This document shows, in pieces, positions 11,163 to 23,081 of a stretch of 64,000 nucleotides of DNA; position 1 is the stretch's first letter, and the number at the start of each line of letters is the position of its first letter. The notes beneath the pieces are model-generated. The model was given only the letters and a program-made list of their open reading frames with translations. It did no database searches and was not told where the DNA came from. A program made the position numbers and the translations under genes. The DNA lies in NCBI RefSeq assembly GCF_002127325.2, contig NC_035437.2, positions 109,086,321-109,150,320 of the forward strand, written 5' to 3'. The DNA comes from Helianthus annuus. Taxonomy: Eukaryota; Streptophyta; Magnoliopsida; Asterales; Asteraceae.

Positions 11163-12480
11163 ATGGCTGGACACATTAACATGACACAAGCCCAGTTGAC
11201 GGCACTGATTAACTAACAAGTTGCTGCGGCGCTTGCAGCTGCACAAGCAGGAGGTATACCCTGCAGTCGTAACTCACACTAGGATCTTTTAGATCCTACA
11301 CTCCTAGAACAACTTTTGTATTTAATCTTGTCCTGTTCCTACACACAACAGGTCAACACGTTCAGCAACCTGTTTGCACTTTCAAGAATTTCATGGACTG
11401 TCGTCCAAGCACGTTCAGTGGCACTGAAGGAGCAGTCGGACTCCTCCATTGGTTCGAAAAGCTCGAGTCGGTATTTGAAATAGGTGAATGCCCTGAGGCT
11501 CGCAGGGTGAAGTACGCCACTGGTACTCTAGAAGGAATTGCGCTGACTTGGTGGAACGCGCAAGTTCAGATATTAGGGCTGGCAGCTGCTAACGCCACCC
11601 CTTGGAATGATTTCAAGGAACTGATCAAACGAGAATACTGCACACGTGATGACATCCACAAGTTGGAAGTGGAGCTCTTTCATCTGAAAATGACAAGGTC
11701 GGAAATTGAAGCTTATACTAAACGGTCGAACGAGCTGGCCATCTTGTGTCTAACTATGGTGGACCCTCCAATCATGCGCATTGAGTTGTATCTCAAGGGG
11801 CTAGCGCCAGAAATTCAGAGCCATGTGACATCGGCTAACCTTGATATTATCCAGGATATTCAGCGTCTTGCTCATCGCCTCACAGATCAGGCAGTGGATC
11901 AGAACAGACTGCCTAAACGTATCAGCGCTACTACTACCGCTACCACTTCTGCCACTCCTACTACTCCCAGTGACAACAAGCGGAAATGGGATGGGGATTC
12001 CAGCAAGGGTTCAGCTACAGCTCAGTCACAAGTGCAGCAGCGAAAGACTGACAACTACCAGAGTCCTGGTCAGCAGTCTTCTGGTAGTCACGGGCAGAAA
12101 AGATATCAAGGTAATCACCCAAGGTGCAACAATTGTAACAGACACCACAGTGGCCAGTGCAACAAGGGTCGTTGTCAGAGGTGTCTCAAGATGGGTCATG
12201 AGGCCAAGGATTGTAGGAGCCCACGGCCTGTAACTCAGGATCGCCAGCAGCAGCAGCAGCATCAGGCACAGCAGAATCAACAACAGGGCAACAAGGGATG
12301 TTTTCATTGTGGTGCTGAAGGTCACTTCAAAAGACACTGCCCCCAGTTAAACCGAAACCAAAACAACAACAACAACAACAATAACCCAGGCAATGGAAAC
12401 AACAATGGGGGAAATAACAATGATGGGAACAACGGCGCTAGGGGTCGTGCTTTTGTGCTAGGGCAGGGTGATGCCAGGAT
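11163..12480 (+). pseudogene. gag: Element 1 gag (intron-containing, broken)
   Basis: The capsid/nucleocapsid protein would begin at ATG 11163 (MAGHINMTQAQLTALIN), but a TAA at 11214-11216 stops it. A GT..AG interruption at 11254-11351 (98 nt, phase 1) separates this short first exon from the main exon, which starts at 11352 and reads openly from before 11393. The main part has the retrotransposon Gag fold signature (FSGTEGAVGLLHWFEKLES, LTWWNAQV). It ends with three CCHC-like knuckles: CNNCNRHHSGQC (the non-canonical first one), CQRCLKMGHEAKDC and CFHCGAEGHFKRHC, then an Asn-rich linker. Near 12480 the frame shifts by one base relative to the protease, whereas in related elements gag and pol are usually one frame. 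The intron is inferred from splice-like borders and frame continuity only. Confidence 0.85.
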
Positions 12481-13781
12481 GATCCCAACGTGGTTATGGG
12501 TAAGTTTCTTCTCGACGACTTTTATGTTACTGTCTTGTTTGATTCGGGTGCGGATACTAGTTATATGTCTTTGAAAGTTAGTCAAATGCTCAAGCGCACA
12601 CCCACACTTTTGAACACTAAGCATGCCGTAGAGTTAGCTAATGGTAAAAGTCTAGAGGCCACACACATAGTTCAGGGTTGTAATCTTATCCTCGCTGGTC
12701 AGACTTTCTCTATCGATCTCATTCCTATAACTCTGGGTAGTTTCGACATCGTCATTGGTATGGATTGGTTATCCCAGCAGCAAGCAGAGATTTTATGCAA
12801 GGAGAAGATAGTTCGTATTCCTCGTTCTGGTCAAGAACCTCTTGAAGTTCAAGGCGACAAGAGTGGTGCAGTGGTTGGCATCATCTCCTTCTTGGAGGCA
12901 CAGAAATGTTTGCGCAAGGGCCACACTGCCATTTTGGCACTTGTTACTGATGCATCAACGAAAGAGAAGAGATTAGAGGATATCCCAGTTGCACGCGATT
13001 TTCCTCAAGTGTTTCCAGAAGATTTACCTGGGCTACCGCCTCATCGCCAGGTCGAATTCCAGATTGAACTAGCTCCTGGAGCAGCACCAATAGCTCGCGC
13101 ACCGTATCGATTAGCTCCAATAGAACTGGAAGAACTGTCTAAGCAACTACAAGAGCTCTTGGATAAGGGCTTTATTCGTCCTAGCTCTTCGCCCTGGGGA
13201 GCTCCAGTACTATTTGTGAAAAAGAAAGACGGTACCTTCAGGATGTGCATAGATTACCGTGAACTTAACAAGGTGACTGTGAAGAATCGCTATCCTCTTC
13301 CACGTATTGATGATTTGTTCGACCAGCTGCAAGGGTCGAGCTACTACTCGAAGATTGATCTGAGGTCAGGTTACCATCAGCTGAGAGTCCGAGATGAGGA
13401 TGTCTCCAAAACAGCATTCAGAACTCGTTACGGCCACTACGAGTTTCTTGTCATGCCATTTGGGTTAACGAACGCACCTGCAGTCTTCATGGATCTAATG
13501 AACAGAGTGTGCAAGCCTTACCTAGACAAGTTTGTGTTTGTCTTCATCGACGACATACTGATCTACTCTAAGAGTCAGGAGGAGCACGAGCAACATTTAC
13601 GACTTATTTTGAAGCTTCTTCGAACAGAACAACTGTACGCCAAGTTTTCAAAATGCGACTTCTGGCTTCGGGAAGTCCACTTTTTGGGCCATGTGGTAAA
13701 CAAGGATGGGATTCATGTTGATCCATACAAGGTAGACTCGATCAGGAACTGGCCTGCACCGCGTACACCAATGGAAATACG
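12481..13781 (+). pseudogene. pol: Element 1 pol: aspartic protease and reverse transcriptase
   Basis: In the frame open from 12490 the retroviral-type protease has its active site [12 protein letters not shown], followed by DIVIGMDWL. The reverse transcriptase follows. It has the [18 protein letters not shown] block, [33 protein letters not shown] and the catalytic [12 protein letters not shown], all intact. The frame breaks at about 13782 (EIRNSWVWR replaces the expected [15 protein letters not shown]), so RNase H is out of frame. This region copies element RNA into DNA in cytoplasmic particles when intact. Confidence 0.9.
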
Positions 13782-14140
13782 CAATTCTTGGGTTTGGCGG
13801 GTTATTACAGACGGTTCATCAAAGACTTCTCAAAGATTGCACAGCCGCTCACACTACTGACACAGAAAGGTGTTACCTATCGTTGAGGTAATACCCGGGA
13901 GACAGCTTTTCAATACTTAAAGGATAGACTCTGCAGCGCACCTATTCTCTCACTGCCAGAGGGCACATACGATTTTGTGGTTTATTGCGACGCATTCATC
14001 CAGGGTCTTGGATGTGTGTTAATGCAGCGTGACAAGGTTATTGCTTATGCTTCGCGCCAACTCAAAGTTCACGAACGGAACTACACTACACACGATTTAG
14101 AGCTGGGAGCTGTTGTTTTCGCGCTCAAGATATGGCGACA
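13782..14140 (+). pseudogene. Element 1 RNase H domain, frameshifted
   Basis: After the break at 13782 the reading frame gives the expected [11 protein letters not shown] connection. It then hits a TGA at about 13883-13885 and continues to the RNase H core [20 protein letters not shown] and IAYASRQL (13977 on). A second shift near 14140 moves to the frame that carries [13 protein letters not shown] and integrase. The domain therefore cannot be translated in one piece. Confidence 0.85.
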
Positions 14141-15552
14141 CTACCAAGTGCACTATCTACACCGATCACAGGAGTCTCGAGCATATCTTCAAGCAGAAGG
14201 AATTGAACATGCGTCAACATCGATGGGTTGAGCTACTCAATGATTATGAATGTGCCATCAAGTACCATCCAGGCAAAGCCAATGTTGTGGCTGACGCTCT
14301 CAGTCGAAAGGATACTGTACCTAGACGCGTGCGAGCATTACAGCTTGCTATTCAGTCTAGTCTTCCTGCACAGATACGAGATGCTCAGGTAGAAGCATTG
14401 AAACCAGAAAACGTCAGGGCTGAAGCCTTACGCAGCTCAAGGAAACGATTAGAACAAAGAGAAGACGGCGCTTATTATGTAACGGGGCGCATTTGGGTCC
14501 CACTTTATGGCGACTTACGCGAGCTTGTGATGGATGAAGCTCATAGGTCCCGCTACTCGGTACACCCAGGTTCGGACAAAATGTACCACGATCTCAGAAC
14601 TACCTATTGGTGGCCTAGTATGAAGGCCCACATTGCAACTTACGTCGGCAAATGTTTGACTTGTACGAGAGTTAAGGCGGAATATCAGAAACCATCAGGC
14701 CTACTTCAGCAACCCAAGATACCACAATGGAAATGGGAGGAAATTTCCATGGATTTAGTTACGGGCCTACCTAGATCCCAACGCGGGAACGGTACTATTT
14801 GGGTGATCGTGGATCGACTCACAAAGTCTGCTCACTTCTTGGCCATTAAGGAAACGGATAAGTTCTCCACTCTAGCAGACATATATCTCAAGGAAGTTGT
14901 CTCAAGGCACGGAGTGCCAACCTCGATTATTTCGGACCGTGATGCACGATTCACTTCAGAACTGTGGCAAGCGATGCACAAATCTTTGGGCTCACGATTA
15001 GACATGAGCACAGCTTATCACCCTCAGACGGATGGGCAGTCCGAGCGTACTATCCAGACTCTAGAAGACATGCTTCGGGCATGTGTTATCGACTTCGGCA
15101 ATAGCTGGGAAAAGCATCTCCCGTTAGTGGAGTTCTCGTATAATAACAGTTACCACACCAGCATCCAAGCCGCTCCATTCGAGGCATTGTACGGACTTAA
15201 ATGCCGGTCACCTCTCTGTTGGGCAGAGGTGGGGGATAGTCAAATCACAGGTCCAGAAATGGTAGTTGATGCTACTAAATGGATTGCACAGGTACGGCAA
15301 CGCATAGCGGCGGCACGTGACCGTCAAAAAAGCTACGCTGATAAGCGTAGGAAACCACTCAAGTTTCAAGTTGGGGATCGAGTGCTACTCAAAGTCTCGC
15401 CCTGGAAGGGTGTAGTTCGTTTTGGTAAACGAGGAAAACTCAATCCGCGATATGTCGGACCGTTCGAAATCGTAGAAAGAATAGGCAAAGTGGCCTACAG
15501 ACTGAACTTACCAGCAGAACTCGGTGCAGTTCACAACGTTTTCCACGTGTAG
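14141..15552 (+). pseudogene. Element 1 integrase
   Basis: A long open stretch holds the end of RNase H (ADALSRKD). It is followed by the HHCC zinc-binding domain ([19 protein letters not shown] and CLTC) and the D,D,E core: MDLVTGLP, then [14 protein letters not shown], then [14 protein letters not shown]. Next come the [19 protein letters not shown] block and the C-terminal [16 protein letters not shown] module typical of chromoviruses. A TAG at about 15550-15552 (FHV then stop, instead of a continuous HVxNLKKC) truncates it. It would insert the DNA copy into the genome. Confidence 0.9.
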
Positions 15553-15885
15553 AATCTGAAGAAGTGTCTGTTAGATGAGACCCTCATAGTTCCTTTGAAG
15601 GAACTCACTATCGACGAGCAGTTGCGATTCGTCGAGGAACCAGTTGAAATCACGGAACGGGATGTTAAGGTCCTCAAGAACACCAGGATACCTCTTGTTC
15701 GAGTTCGTTGGAACTCCCGTCGTGGCCCAGATTTCACCTGGGAACGAGAAGATCAAATGAAACTCAAGTATCCCCGGTTGTTTGAGAACAATGCAACTAC
15801 TACTGAGGCTGAAGCTACTACAGAATTTCGGGACGAAATTCCAAATCAACGGGGGGATGATGTGACACCCCAGGGAAACCAGTAA
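15553..15885 (+). pseudogene. Element 1 C-terminal chromodomain-like tail
   Basis: After the stop the same protein continues with NLKKCLLDETLIVPLKE. It then has VEITERDVKVLKNTRIPLVRV..W, GPDFTWEREDQMKLKYPRLF, the degenerate chromodomain motif at the end of Tekay-type integrases. The frame ends at 15885, about 75 bases before the 3' LTR, and the purine-rich tract AAGTTGGGGATAA occupies 15949-15961. Confidence 0.75.
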
Positions 15886-15961
15886 ACGATATAACTTACC
15901 TAGCTTCCTCGGTAACCGCATGCTAAATTTCGGGACGAAATTTCTTTCAAGTTGGGGATAA

Positions 15962-17811
15962 TGTGACAACTCGAGTTTCCGAGATTCCACTTTCGCATTT
16001 ATTGCACGTTGACTGTTTGGTTGTTTACTTAATTGACTTGTTTGCTTTGTAACTATACACGTTGTGTTATGACAAAACGTATTATGATTATTACATGGTT
16101 ATTGTGCTTAGTGATATAATATGGAATTTGTTGAAAGACCCAACTGTTTAAACTATAAATGGCCCGACGAAACAAGATGTGTTTCGCCAATAACCACTCG
16201 ACGAAACAGGCTGTGTTTCGTCATTTGCCTCTCGACGAAACAGGCTGTTTCGCCGGCCCACCGACTTGTCGAGGCCCAGTTACGGCCCAGTACATTAAAA
16301 CACGTATATGTTATACGGAACAGTTTACTTCGTCACACTTTTACCAAGAACCGAAACCATAGAGCATTTTCTGTGTGACGGCAGCTCTGTGCACTCCCGA
16401 GTCTCTTTAACGATCAAACCTTCGTACCCTCTATCACGGTTAGTGCGTACTTGTTAATTCGAATTCGTGATCCTGTGATTTCTCTAAACATGTTTGTATA
16501 TGCTTGATTTCTGAACGGAGGTGAGTATATGTGTATGATGATTTTTGATTCGTTATGCATGATTAGTTGATTATATAATTTTATGCGAAACATGATGTTG
16601 AATTAGGGATCCTAATAAACAGGTCCGGATTTATGTGTATAAGTGGTTGGTGGAACTGGATTTAATGATGTTCATGTTGGTTTGATGTTTGTTAACCATG
16701 TTGATTGGATACCGATCCATACGTGTTACTGTCATGAATCTGCCTACGTATTGATAACTTGCGAATCATGTGGTGATTAGATGATGATTCTGTGCTAAAT
16801 GATTTCTGTATGATTGCTGTTTGATGATGACGACAATTAGGGTTCCAGAGTTAAATGTTAGATCGACGTAACTGACTTAGTGACGAAACGGTACACTCGG
16901 CGAAATAGACATGACGTAACAGATGTGTTTCGCCGAGACCACTTAACGACGAAACGAACACGGCGAATCAAAGTATGTTTCGCCGAGACCTTTAGCGACG
17001 AAGCATAGGTGACGAAACGGTAGTGTTTCGTCGGGAGGGATTCACGGCGAAACAGGGGTGTTTCGCCGAAAGGGTAAATTGCACAGTAACTTAGTTTAAT
17101 TCTGTTAAAGTTAACTGAGTTAGTTAACTGCTGTTAAGTGATACGCACGACTTGTATGATTTTGAATATGTGGTTTGTACTACCTTGTGATCATTAACTG
17201 TGCTTATACGTGAACTTCGTGAATACAAACTGATTATGTATACATGCGTACTTTAGGACATGATTGATTAACTGTGAGCACATACTTAGCATACCGAGCA
17301 AACCAAGGTGTGTTCACACTCTTACCAAGGCATGGGATTCCCGGTGGGTAGGGAATGGGATTGAAGGAATGGGATTGAACAATTACTTGGACCTTTACTA
17401 TTACTAGACTATCTACCATCGTCCTCGGATGCGAAGGACCCATACGTAAAACCTACGTATACTTGTACTTATCACTGTCCTCAGGTTGCGAAGGACACTT
17501 ACGTAAAACCTACGTAAACTTATGCTCACTACTGCCTCGGGTTGTGAAGGGCACCTACGTAAAACCTACGTAAACCCCCGCGTACCACTGTCCTCGGGTT
17601 AAGAAGGACACTTACGTAAAACCTACGTAAACCCCGTACGTACTACCGTTCTCGGGTTAAGAAGAACGCTTATGGTTACCTCTAGTCTAGTATATACATA
17701 CATGGGAAGCCCCCACTAAATGAACATACAATTGACTTAGTTAATAACGCATGGCAATGCAACAAGCTTACTATTACGAACTTTCTTACTGTGAACTCGC
17801 TCAACTAGTTT
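15962..17811 (+). repeat. Element 1 3' LTR, truncated at its right end
   Basis: It matches the 5' LTR from TGTGACAACTCGAG through CTCGCTCAACTAGTT, then diverges abruptly at about 17812. The last ~315 bp of the LTR (10534-10848 in the 5' copy) are missing. Relative to the 5' LTR it has a 34-bp extra unit near 16214-16247 that duplicates a CGACGAAACAGGCTG segment. The ~57-bp tandem array is retained. Confidence 0.85.
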
Positions 17812-18620
17812 TAAAAACAGTTAAATCTATAACAATTCATTTTAATTAGTAACACGTGAACTCAGATTTAGCTAACCCCCAATAGCATCTTAAATTGTTA
17901 TCCCCGTAACCACTCATACCAAGAGTTTCCCTCAACTCGACCTGTTAACGGATTCTCTACTTCTAAATAACCTCCTATCCATACCCCCCCAATTAAACAT
18001 TTAGTCGACGCAGACCACGACATGACCAATACCTAAACTCGCATCTCACTTGTCTTCGAGAATGACAGGACATAAAGAACTCAAAATAATGTCAATAACA
18101 GTTACATACCATACCCATTGGTTCGTCTAGCCGAAACAAGTAAGTCACGCAAGGTGGGAATCCTACACGCAAGTTTTAAGTCACATCACCAAGACGTGAC
18201 TGATTCGTCTATATCCGAACAAATCGATATCGTCTACTAATCGATGGCTTGCATCTCAAATGTCACGTAAATGCGACTCGTCTATATATACCCATCACCA
18301 ATAAAATGTAATGACTACTATGACAGATTGATTTCATCTATTATCGATGGTCCACACAAACAACTCGAGGATGTTGCATAAAATAGAACACATAGACATA
18401 CTTCACATGGCTAAGACCTCAACAATGACTCGTTGTCGTGATTTGCTCACATAACCCCACTATTCACCAAATAACCCGCCATGTAACCCCCGAGGGATTA
18501 ATTAACATCTCACACATTCGTCACCACAAATGTAATATACCTCTAAATATCTACCTCAATATATAACTACACATAAGTAAAATCCGTCACGTCTACGTTA
18601 TCTAACCTAGACGCTATCTA
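17812..18620. other. Intergenic sequence of unknown origin next to the truncated LTR
   Basis: No coding or repeat feature was recognised. The base composition (C/A-rich on the plus strand, for example CCCCCAATAGC) suggests old LTR-like material, but no partner copy is in the window. Confidence 0.35.
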
Positions 18621-18636
18621 GGCATACAACCCTAGT

Positions 18637-19027
18637 CATCATCATCATCATCATACTTAGTATATCCCACCAATAGCAAAGTTAAGGCAGGGTCTGAGGA
18701 GGGTGAGATGTAGACAGCCTTACCTCTACCCGAAGGAATAGAGAGGCTGCTTCCAATGAGACCCCCGGCTCAATTGTAGTTTTGCATCAAGCCTTGGACA
18801 TAAGGCTCATAACACTCAGCAATTGAAACAAACGCCGATTAGTGCATGTACCCCCTTGTTTTTCGGCTATCAACACCACCCCATGATGCATGATTAACCA
18901 TCACCCTCTTTTAACGTTATTTTCATGAAATTAGTAAAATAACGTTGAAATTAGTGCACTTTCACTTTTGCCCCCCGAGCGCCCACACATATATACATTA
19001 TATGAGCATACCGCAAGCGGGGCGTAA
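18637..19027 (-). mobile_element. SINE-type element with GATGAT tail and 16-bp target duplication
   Basis: The direct repeat GGCATACAACCCTAGT occurs at 18621-18636 and 19028-19043, exactly flanking a 391-bp insert. On the minus strand the insert ends in a (GATGAT)n tail. The ~100 bp before the tail contain GAGCCGGGGGTCTCATTGG, GGAAGCAGCCTCTCTATTCC and GGCTGTCTACATCTCACCC. This resembles the conserved 3' domain shared by many angiosperm SINEs (Au-type/Angio-domain), a comparison from memory. A long target duplication and a simple-repeat 3' tail are the marks of target-primed retroposition. I could not identify a clear pol III A/B box at the 5' end. Confidence 0.7.
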
Positions 19028-19307
19028 GGCATACAACCCTAGTACAGTCATCAACATAGTTTCACCCAAAACATCATATGACTATGCTTTTATGAATAAT
19101 CGAAACCAACAATACCGGTTAATCTTGCTATTACTCGTTTGTGTGACTATGCACCCTAACCATAAAATTATTTGTCTAAGACCAAACCCACGAATCAACT
19201 AAAACCCCGACTCTTAACAATCCCTGACATATCAGTAAAGCGTTTTTAACTGATACCTTCATAAAACTTGTCTTTAATGGAAATAAGTACCCGCATGTAT
19301 GCTAGCC

Positions 19308-20576
19308 TGTCGCAACCCCCGACCCCTGCCCCGGGAGGTGGGCGGTCGCGGCCTACTCAGAGATGGTGGTATCGGTATTTATCATTAATTTAGCAGCGAA
19401 AATTTCATTAGGACCGTAGTTAGGAAATATTTTATCAGAGTAAAACACCACATTTTTATAATAATAAATACATTGGGATAAACCCAAGTTTCCATTACAA
19501 ACATGTTTATATGGATAAACCCTAATTTATTGAAATAAAACTTCTTCTTTATTTAGGTAACTTTTATAGTCACTTTTCCAAGCCTTCAGTGCTGTCCAGC
19601 TGGCTCATAATTGGCTTTCACATTTTGTTACCTGAAAAGCGTTTAAAAACATTTTATCAGCAAGAAATACTGGCGAGTAAATCCCAGTTTAATCAAAACA
19701 TGTTTTATCATTTTACAGCATTGAGGGCAATCCGGCAATTACATTTATTTATATCTATTTTATTTACCACCCATGGTACTGTTAGTCCTGACTGGTGGTA
19801 ATGTTACTACTCACAGTGTAGTAACAAATTTTGTATGCAAAACCCCAACATACCGACGATAATTGTAGAATACAAATACTCAATCATTGTTAAAATATAA
19901 GTTAAAACAATTGAGATTTTGTAAAACAGTTTACAAAAAGAAGGATTAACTCACATTGCTATTTTAGGTATTTCCCAGTGACTTCCTGGTTATAATCTAA
20001 TAAATTAAACAATGTACACGTGTTAGTATAATAACCCAAAATTTACATTAGCTATACCCTCCCCGAGACAGGACTCCAACGAATGAGTCAGGCAGAGCCT
20101 CGACATGCGTTACGGAGCACTAGATCAATCGGGCAACGTATCTAATACGTAACCGGGGGTTATAGTACTTACAACGAGGCAGAGCTTCGCTAATTAGGGG
20201 GTATTATAACCGGGAATTACTTTAACTATTCAGAAATTTAGAGAGAGAATTGATTGTGAACGATTTGGACTGAATGCCGAAGCCCTCCATTTATAGGGTT
20301 GTTCGGCTGGTTTCTCGCTCCCCGCGACGGAGACAAGGGGGGCTCACGGCCCGCTAGGTGTCGTGCCACGTGGCACGCTAGGGGTGCGCCGCCTTTCACT
20401 CGCTCGCGCACCGCGACGGATCAGGGGGAGTCTGTCGCGCCCCGTGAGGACCCCCTGATTTTTGTTTTATTTGATTTTTGTATTAAATTTAAGGTATTTT
20501 GGGCCTATTTTTTCGTATACGAGGTGTATTTTAGGGCGTATAGGGATGTTATAACTATTCTAGGAGGGTTGTTATA
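19308..20576 (-). repeat. Element 2 3' LTR (complete)
   Basis: From plus position 19747 rightward it aligns with 33015-33899 of the other LTR. Its outer end begins TGTCGCAACCCCCGACC on the plus strand directly after the TAGCC target copy, and its inner end is GGGTTGTTATA at 20576. Next to it, 20577-20587 read on the minus strand as GGTGGGAAGGA, a good polypurine tract. Confidence 0.85.
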
Positions 20577-20599
20577 TCCTTCCCACCTTGTTTTAGAAC

Positions 20600-21800
20600 T
20601 CGTCCTCGAGGTCTACTGGAATAGGTGTGGGTATTTCCTTTGTATCTCTAATTTGAGCTCCCAAGTGTACTCTGGTCCTTTCTTGGAATCCCATTTTACT
20701 TTGACTAGAACTAATCTCTTGTGTTTGAGGTTCCTGATCTTTCTGTCTTCAATTTGTAGAGGTCTTTCTACAAACTTAAGTTTCTCATTTACCTCTATGT
20801 CCTTAAGAGGTACTACTAACGATTCATCTGCTAAGCATTTCTTGAGATTACATATATGAAACACATCATGTATTCCTGCCATTTCCTCTAGAAGTTGTAG
20901 CTGGTAGGCTACAGGTCCTCTTCTTCTAATAATCTCAAAAGGTCCAACATACCCGAGGCTTAGCTTTCCCCTCTTGATGAATCTAACTACTCCTTTCCAT
21001 GAAGAAACTTTTAATAATACCTTATCTCCTACTTGGAACTCCAACGGTTTTCGTCTGTTATTAGCATAACTCTTTTGTCGATCACGTGCTGCTTTTAGTC
21101 TTTCCTTGACTTGGATAATCTTGTCTGTTGTTTCTTGTACTATTTCTGGTCCAAACAGTTGCTTTTCTCCAATTTCTGCCCAACAGACTGGAGTTCGGCA
21201 CTTTCGTCCATAAAGTGCTTCAAATGGTGTACCATTGATACTGGTATGATAGTTGTTATCGTAAGAAAATTCTATTAATGGTAGGTGATCGTCCCGATTT
21301 CCTCCGAAATCAATTACACAAGCTCTAAGCATATCTTCCATTGTTTGAATTGTCCTTTCGCTTTGTCCGTCCATTTGAGGATGATAAGCAGTGCTTAGAT
21401 TTAACTTGGTTCCCATTGCTTTTTGGAAACTAGTCCAAAAATGAGAAGTAAACCGGCTATCTCTATCAGACACAATAGATAAAGAAATTCCATGTAATGA
21501 AACTATTTCATTTACATAAAGCTTGGCTAATTGTTCCATACTAAAAGTTTCCTTCATTGGTAAGAAATGAGCAGACTTGGTTAATCTATCTACAATCACC
21601 CAGATTGTATCATTACCCTTTTGTGTCTTAGGTAATTTGGTAACAAAATCGTTGTTATCACTTCCCATTTCCATATTGGCATTTCTAACTGCTGTAATAA
21701 ACCTGAGGGTTTCTGATGTTCAGCTTTAACTTGTGAACAGGTTAGACACTTGGCCACATAAGCTGTTACATCCTTTTTCATTCCTATCCACCAGAAATTC
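20600..21800 (-). pseudogene. Element 2 integrase and chromodomain-like tail
   Basis: The minus-strand frames give the integrase zinc-region remnant ([23 protein letters not shown]), then a frameshift near 21670. The core follows, with [25 protein letters not shown] and [21 protein letters not shown], so the D, D and E residues are all present. After [19 protein letters not shown] come [17 protein letters not shown] and a tail [26 protein letters not shown] like that of Tekay-type chromoviruses. A stop at about 21806 separates this from the upstream zinc finger and RNase H. Confidence 0.88.
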
Positions 21801-21804
21801 TTTC

Positions 21805-23076
21805 TTTAGTCTTGATACATTTTATCACTTCCAGCATGTATCATATACTTAGACTTATGGGCTTCTTCTAAAATTCGGTGGCGCAAGTTTCCTTGTTTAG
21901 GTATCCAAATTCTTTTCTTATGGAATCTCCAAATTCCATCCACTCCTTGGTCTAATTCCTTAATCATTCCCTTTAATTTTTCAGTATCTTCCTTGATTAC
22001 TGATTCTTGTACTTCTCTATTCTGATTATTTAAATCTATCTGCAGATTTAATTTAAGAGAACGTACTCTTTTTGACTTTTCATGATACTTTTGACTTAAA
22101 GCATCAGCTACTACATTAGCCTTTCCTGCATGATACTGAATATTACAATCATAGTCACTAAGAATTTCCATACAGCGACTTTGTCTCATATTTAACTCCT
22201 TTTGCCCAAAAACATATCTTAAACTTTTATGATCGGTGAAAATGGTAAAATTACTACCGTAAAGGTAATGTCTCCAAATTTTAAGGGCAAAAAATTATGG
22301 CTCCTAATTCTAAATCATGGGTTGTATAATTCTCTTCATGATTCTTAAGTTCTCTAGAAGCATAGGCTATAAATTTTTGATGTTGCATCAACACACATCC
22401 ATAACCTAATTTAGACGCGTCACAATAGACTACAAAGTCTTCAGTTCCTTCTGGTAACGCTAGTATAGGTGCGCTGGTTAGTCTTTGCTTAAGAATTCTA
22501 AAGGCTTCTTCCTGTTTTGGTCCCCATTCAAACTTAACAGATTTACAGGTCAATTTTGTTAAAGGAATGGCTATTCTAGAAAAATCTTGGATAAACCGTC
22601 TATAATAACCGGCTAGTCCAATAAAACTTCTCACCTCCGTTGGTGATTCAGGGACTTTCCATTTAGTAATTGCCTCGATCTTTGTGGGATCCACATGAAT
22701 TCCTTCATGATTAACCAAATGTCCGAGGAATTGCACTTCTTCTAACCAAAACTCACTTTTTGAAAATTTACCATAAAGCTTTTCTTTTCTCAATAATGTA
22801 AGGAGTGCATGCAGATGCGCTGCATGTTCCTCTTCACTCTTAGAGTAAATGAGAATATCATCTATAAAGACAATTATGAATTTATCCAGATTGGTTTACA
22901 TATTCTATTTATCATGTCAATAAATGCAACTGGGACATTGGTTAGACCAAATGGCATGACGGTAAATTCATAATGGCCATACCTTGTTCTAAAAGCGGTT
23001 TTAAGAATGTCCTCTTCCTGTACCTTCAATTGATGATATCCTGAATGTAAATTTTGGAAAAGAATCGAGATCCTTG
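21805..23076 (-). pseudogene. Element 2 RT C-terminal half and RNase H
   Basis: On the minus strand the visible blocks are the [18 protein letters not shown] catalytic block (22800-22880), [39 protein letters not shown] and the RNase H core [31 protein letters not shown] comes before the integrase zinc region. Frame breaks occur near 22885, 22285 and 21806. The RT is cut at 23077-23081 by the insertion of element 3; its N-terminal half resumes at 30173. Confidence 0.85.
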
Positions 23077-23081
23077 CAATT

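Larger units (their letters stand above)
8720..17811 (+). mobile_element. Element 1: Ty3/gypsy chromovirus (Tekay-like), 3' LTR truncated
   Basis: The LTRs begin with TGTGACAA(T/C)TCGAG at 8720 and 15962. Between them are a primer site complementary to initiator tRNA-Met, a gag with three zinc knuckles, protease, reverse transcriptase, RNase H, integrase, a chromodomain-like tail and a purine-rich tract (AAGTTGGGGATAA) directly before the 3' LTR. This order (RT-RH-INT) defines Ty3/gypsy, and the C-terminal tail suggests a Tekay/Del chromovirus. By eye the aligned LTR parts differ at about 30 or so of ~1840 positions, so the insertion is fairly recent. The 3' LTR breaks off at about 17811, so no target duplication can be tested; the 5' flank is TAAGT. 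Confidence 0.9.
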
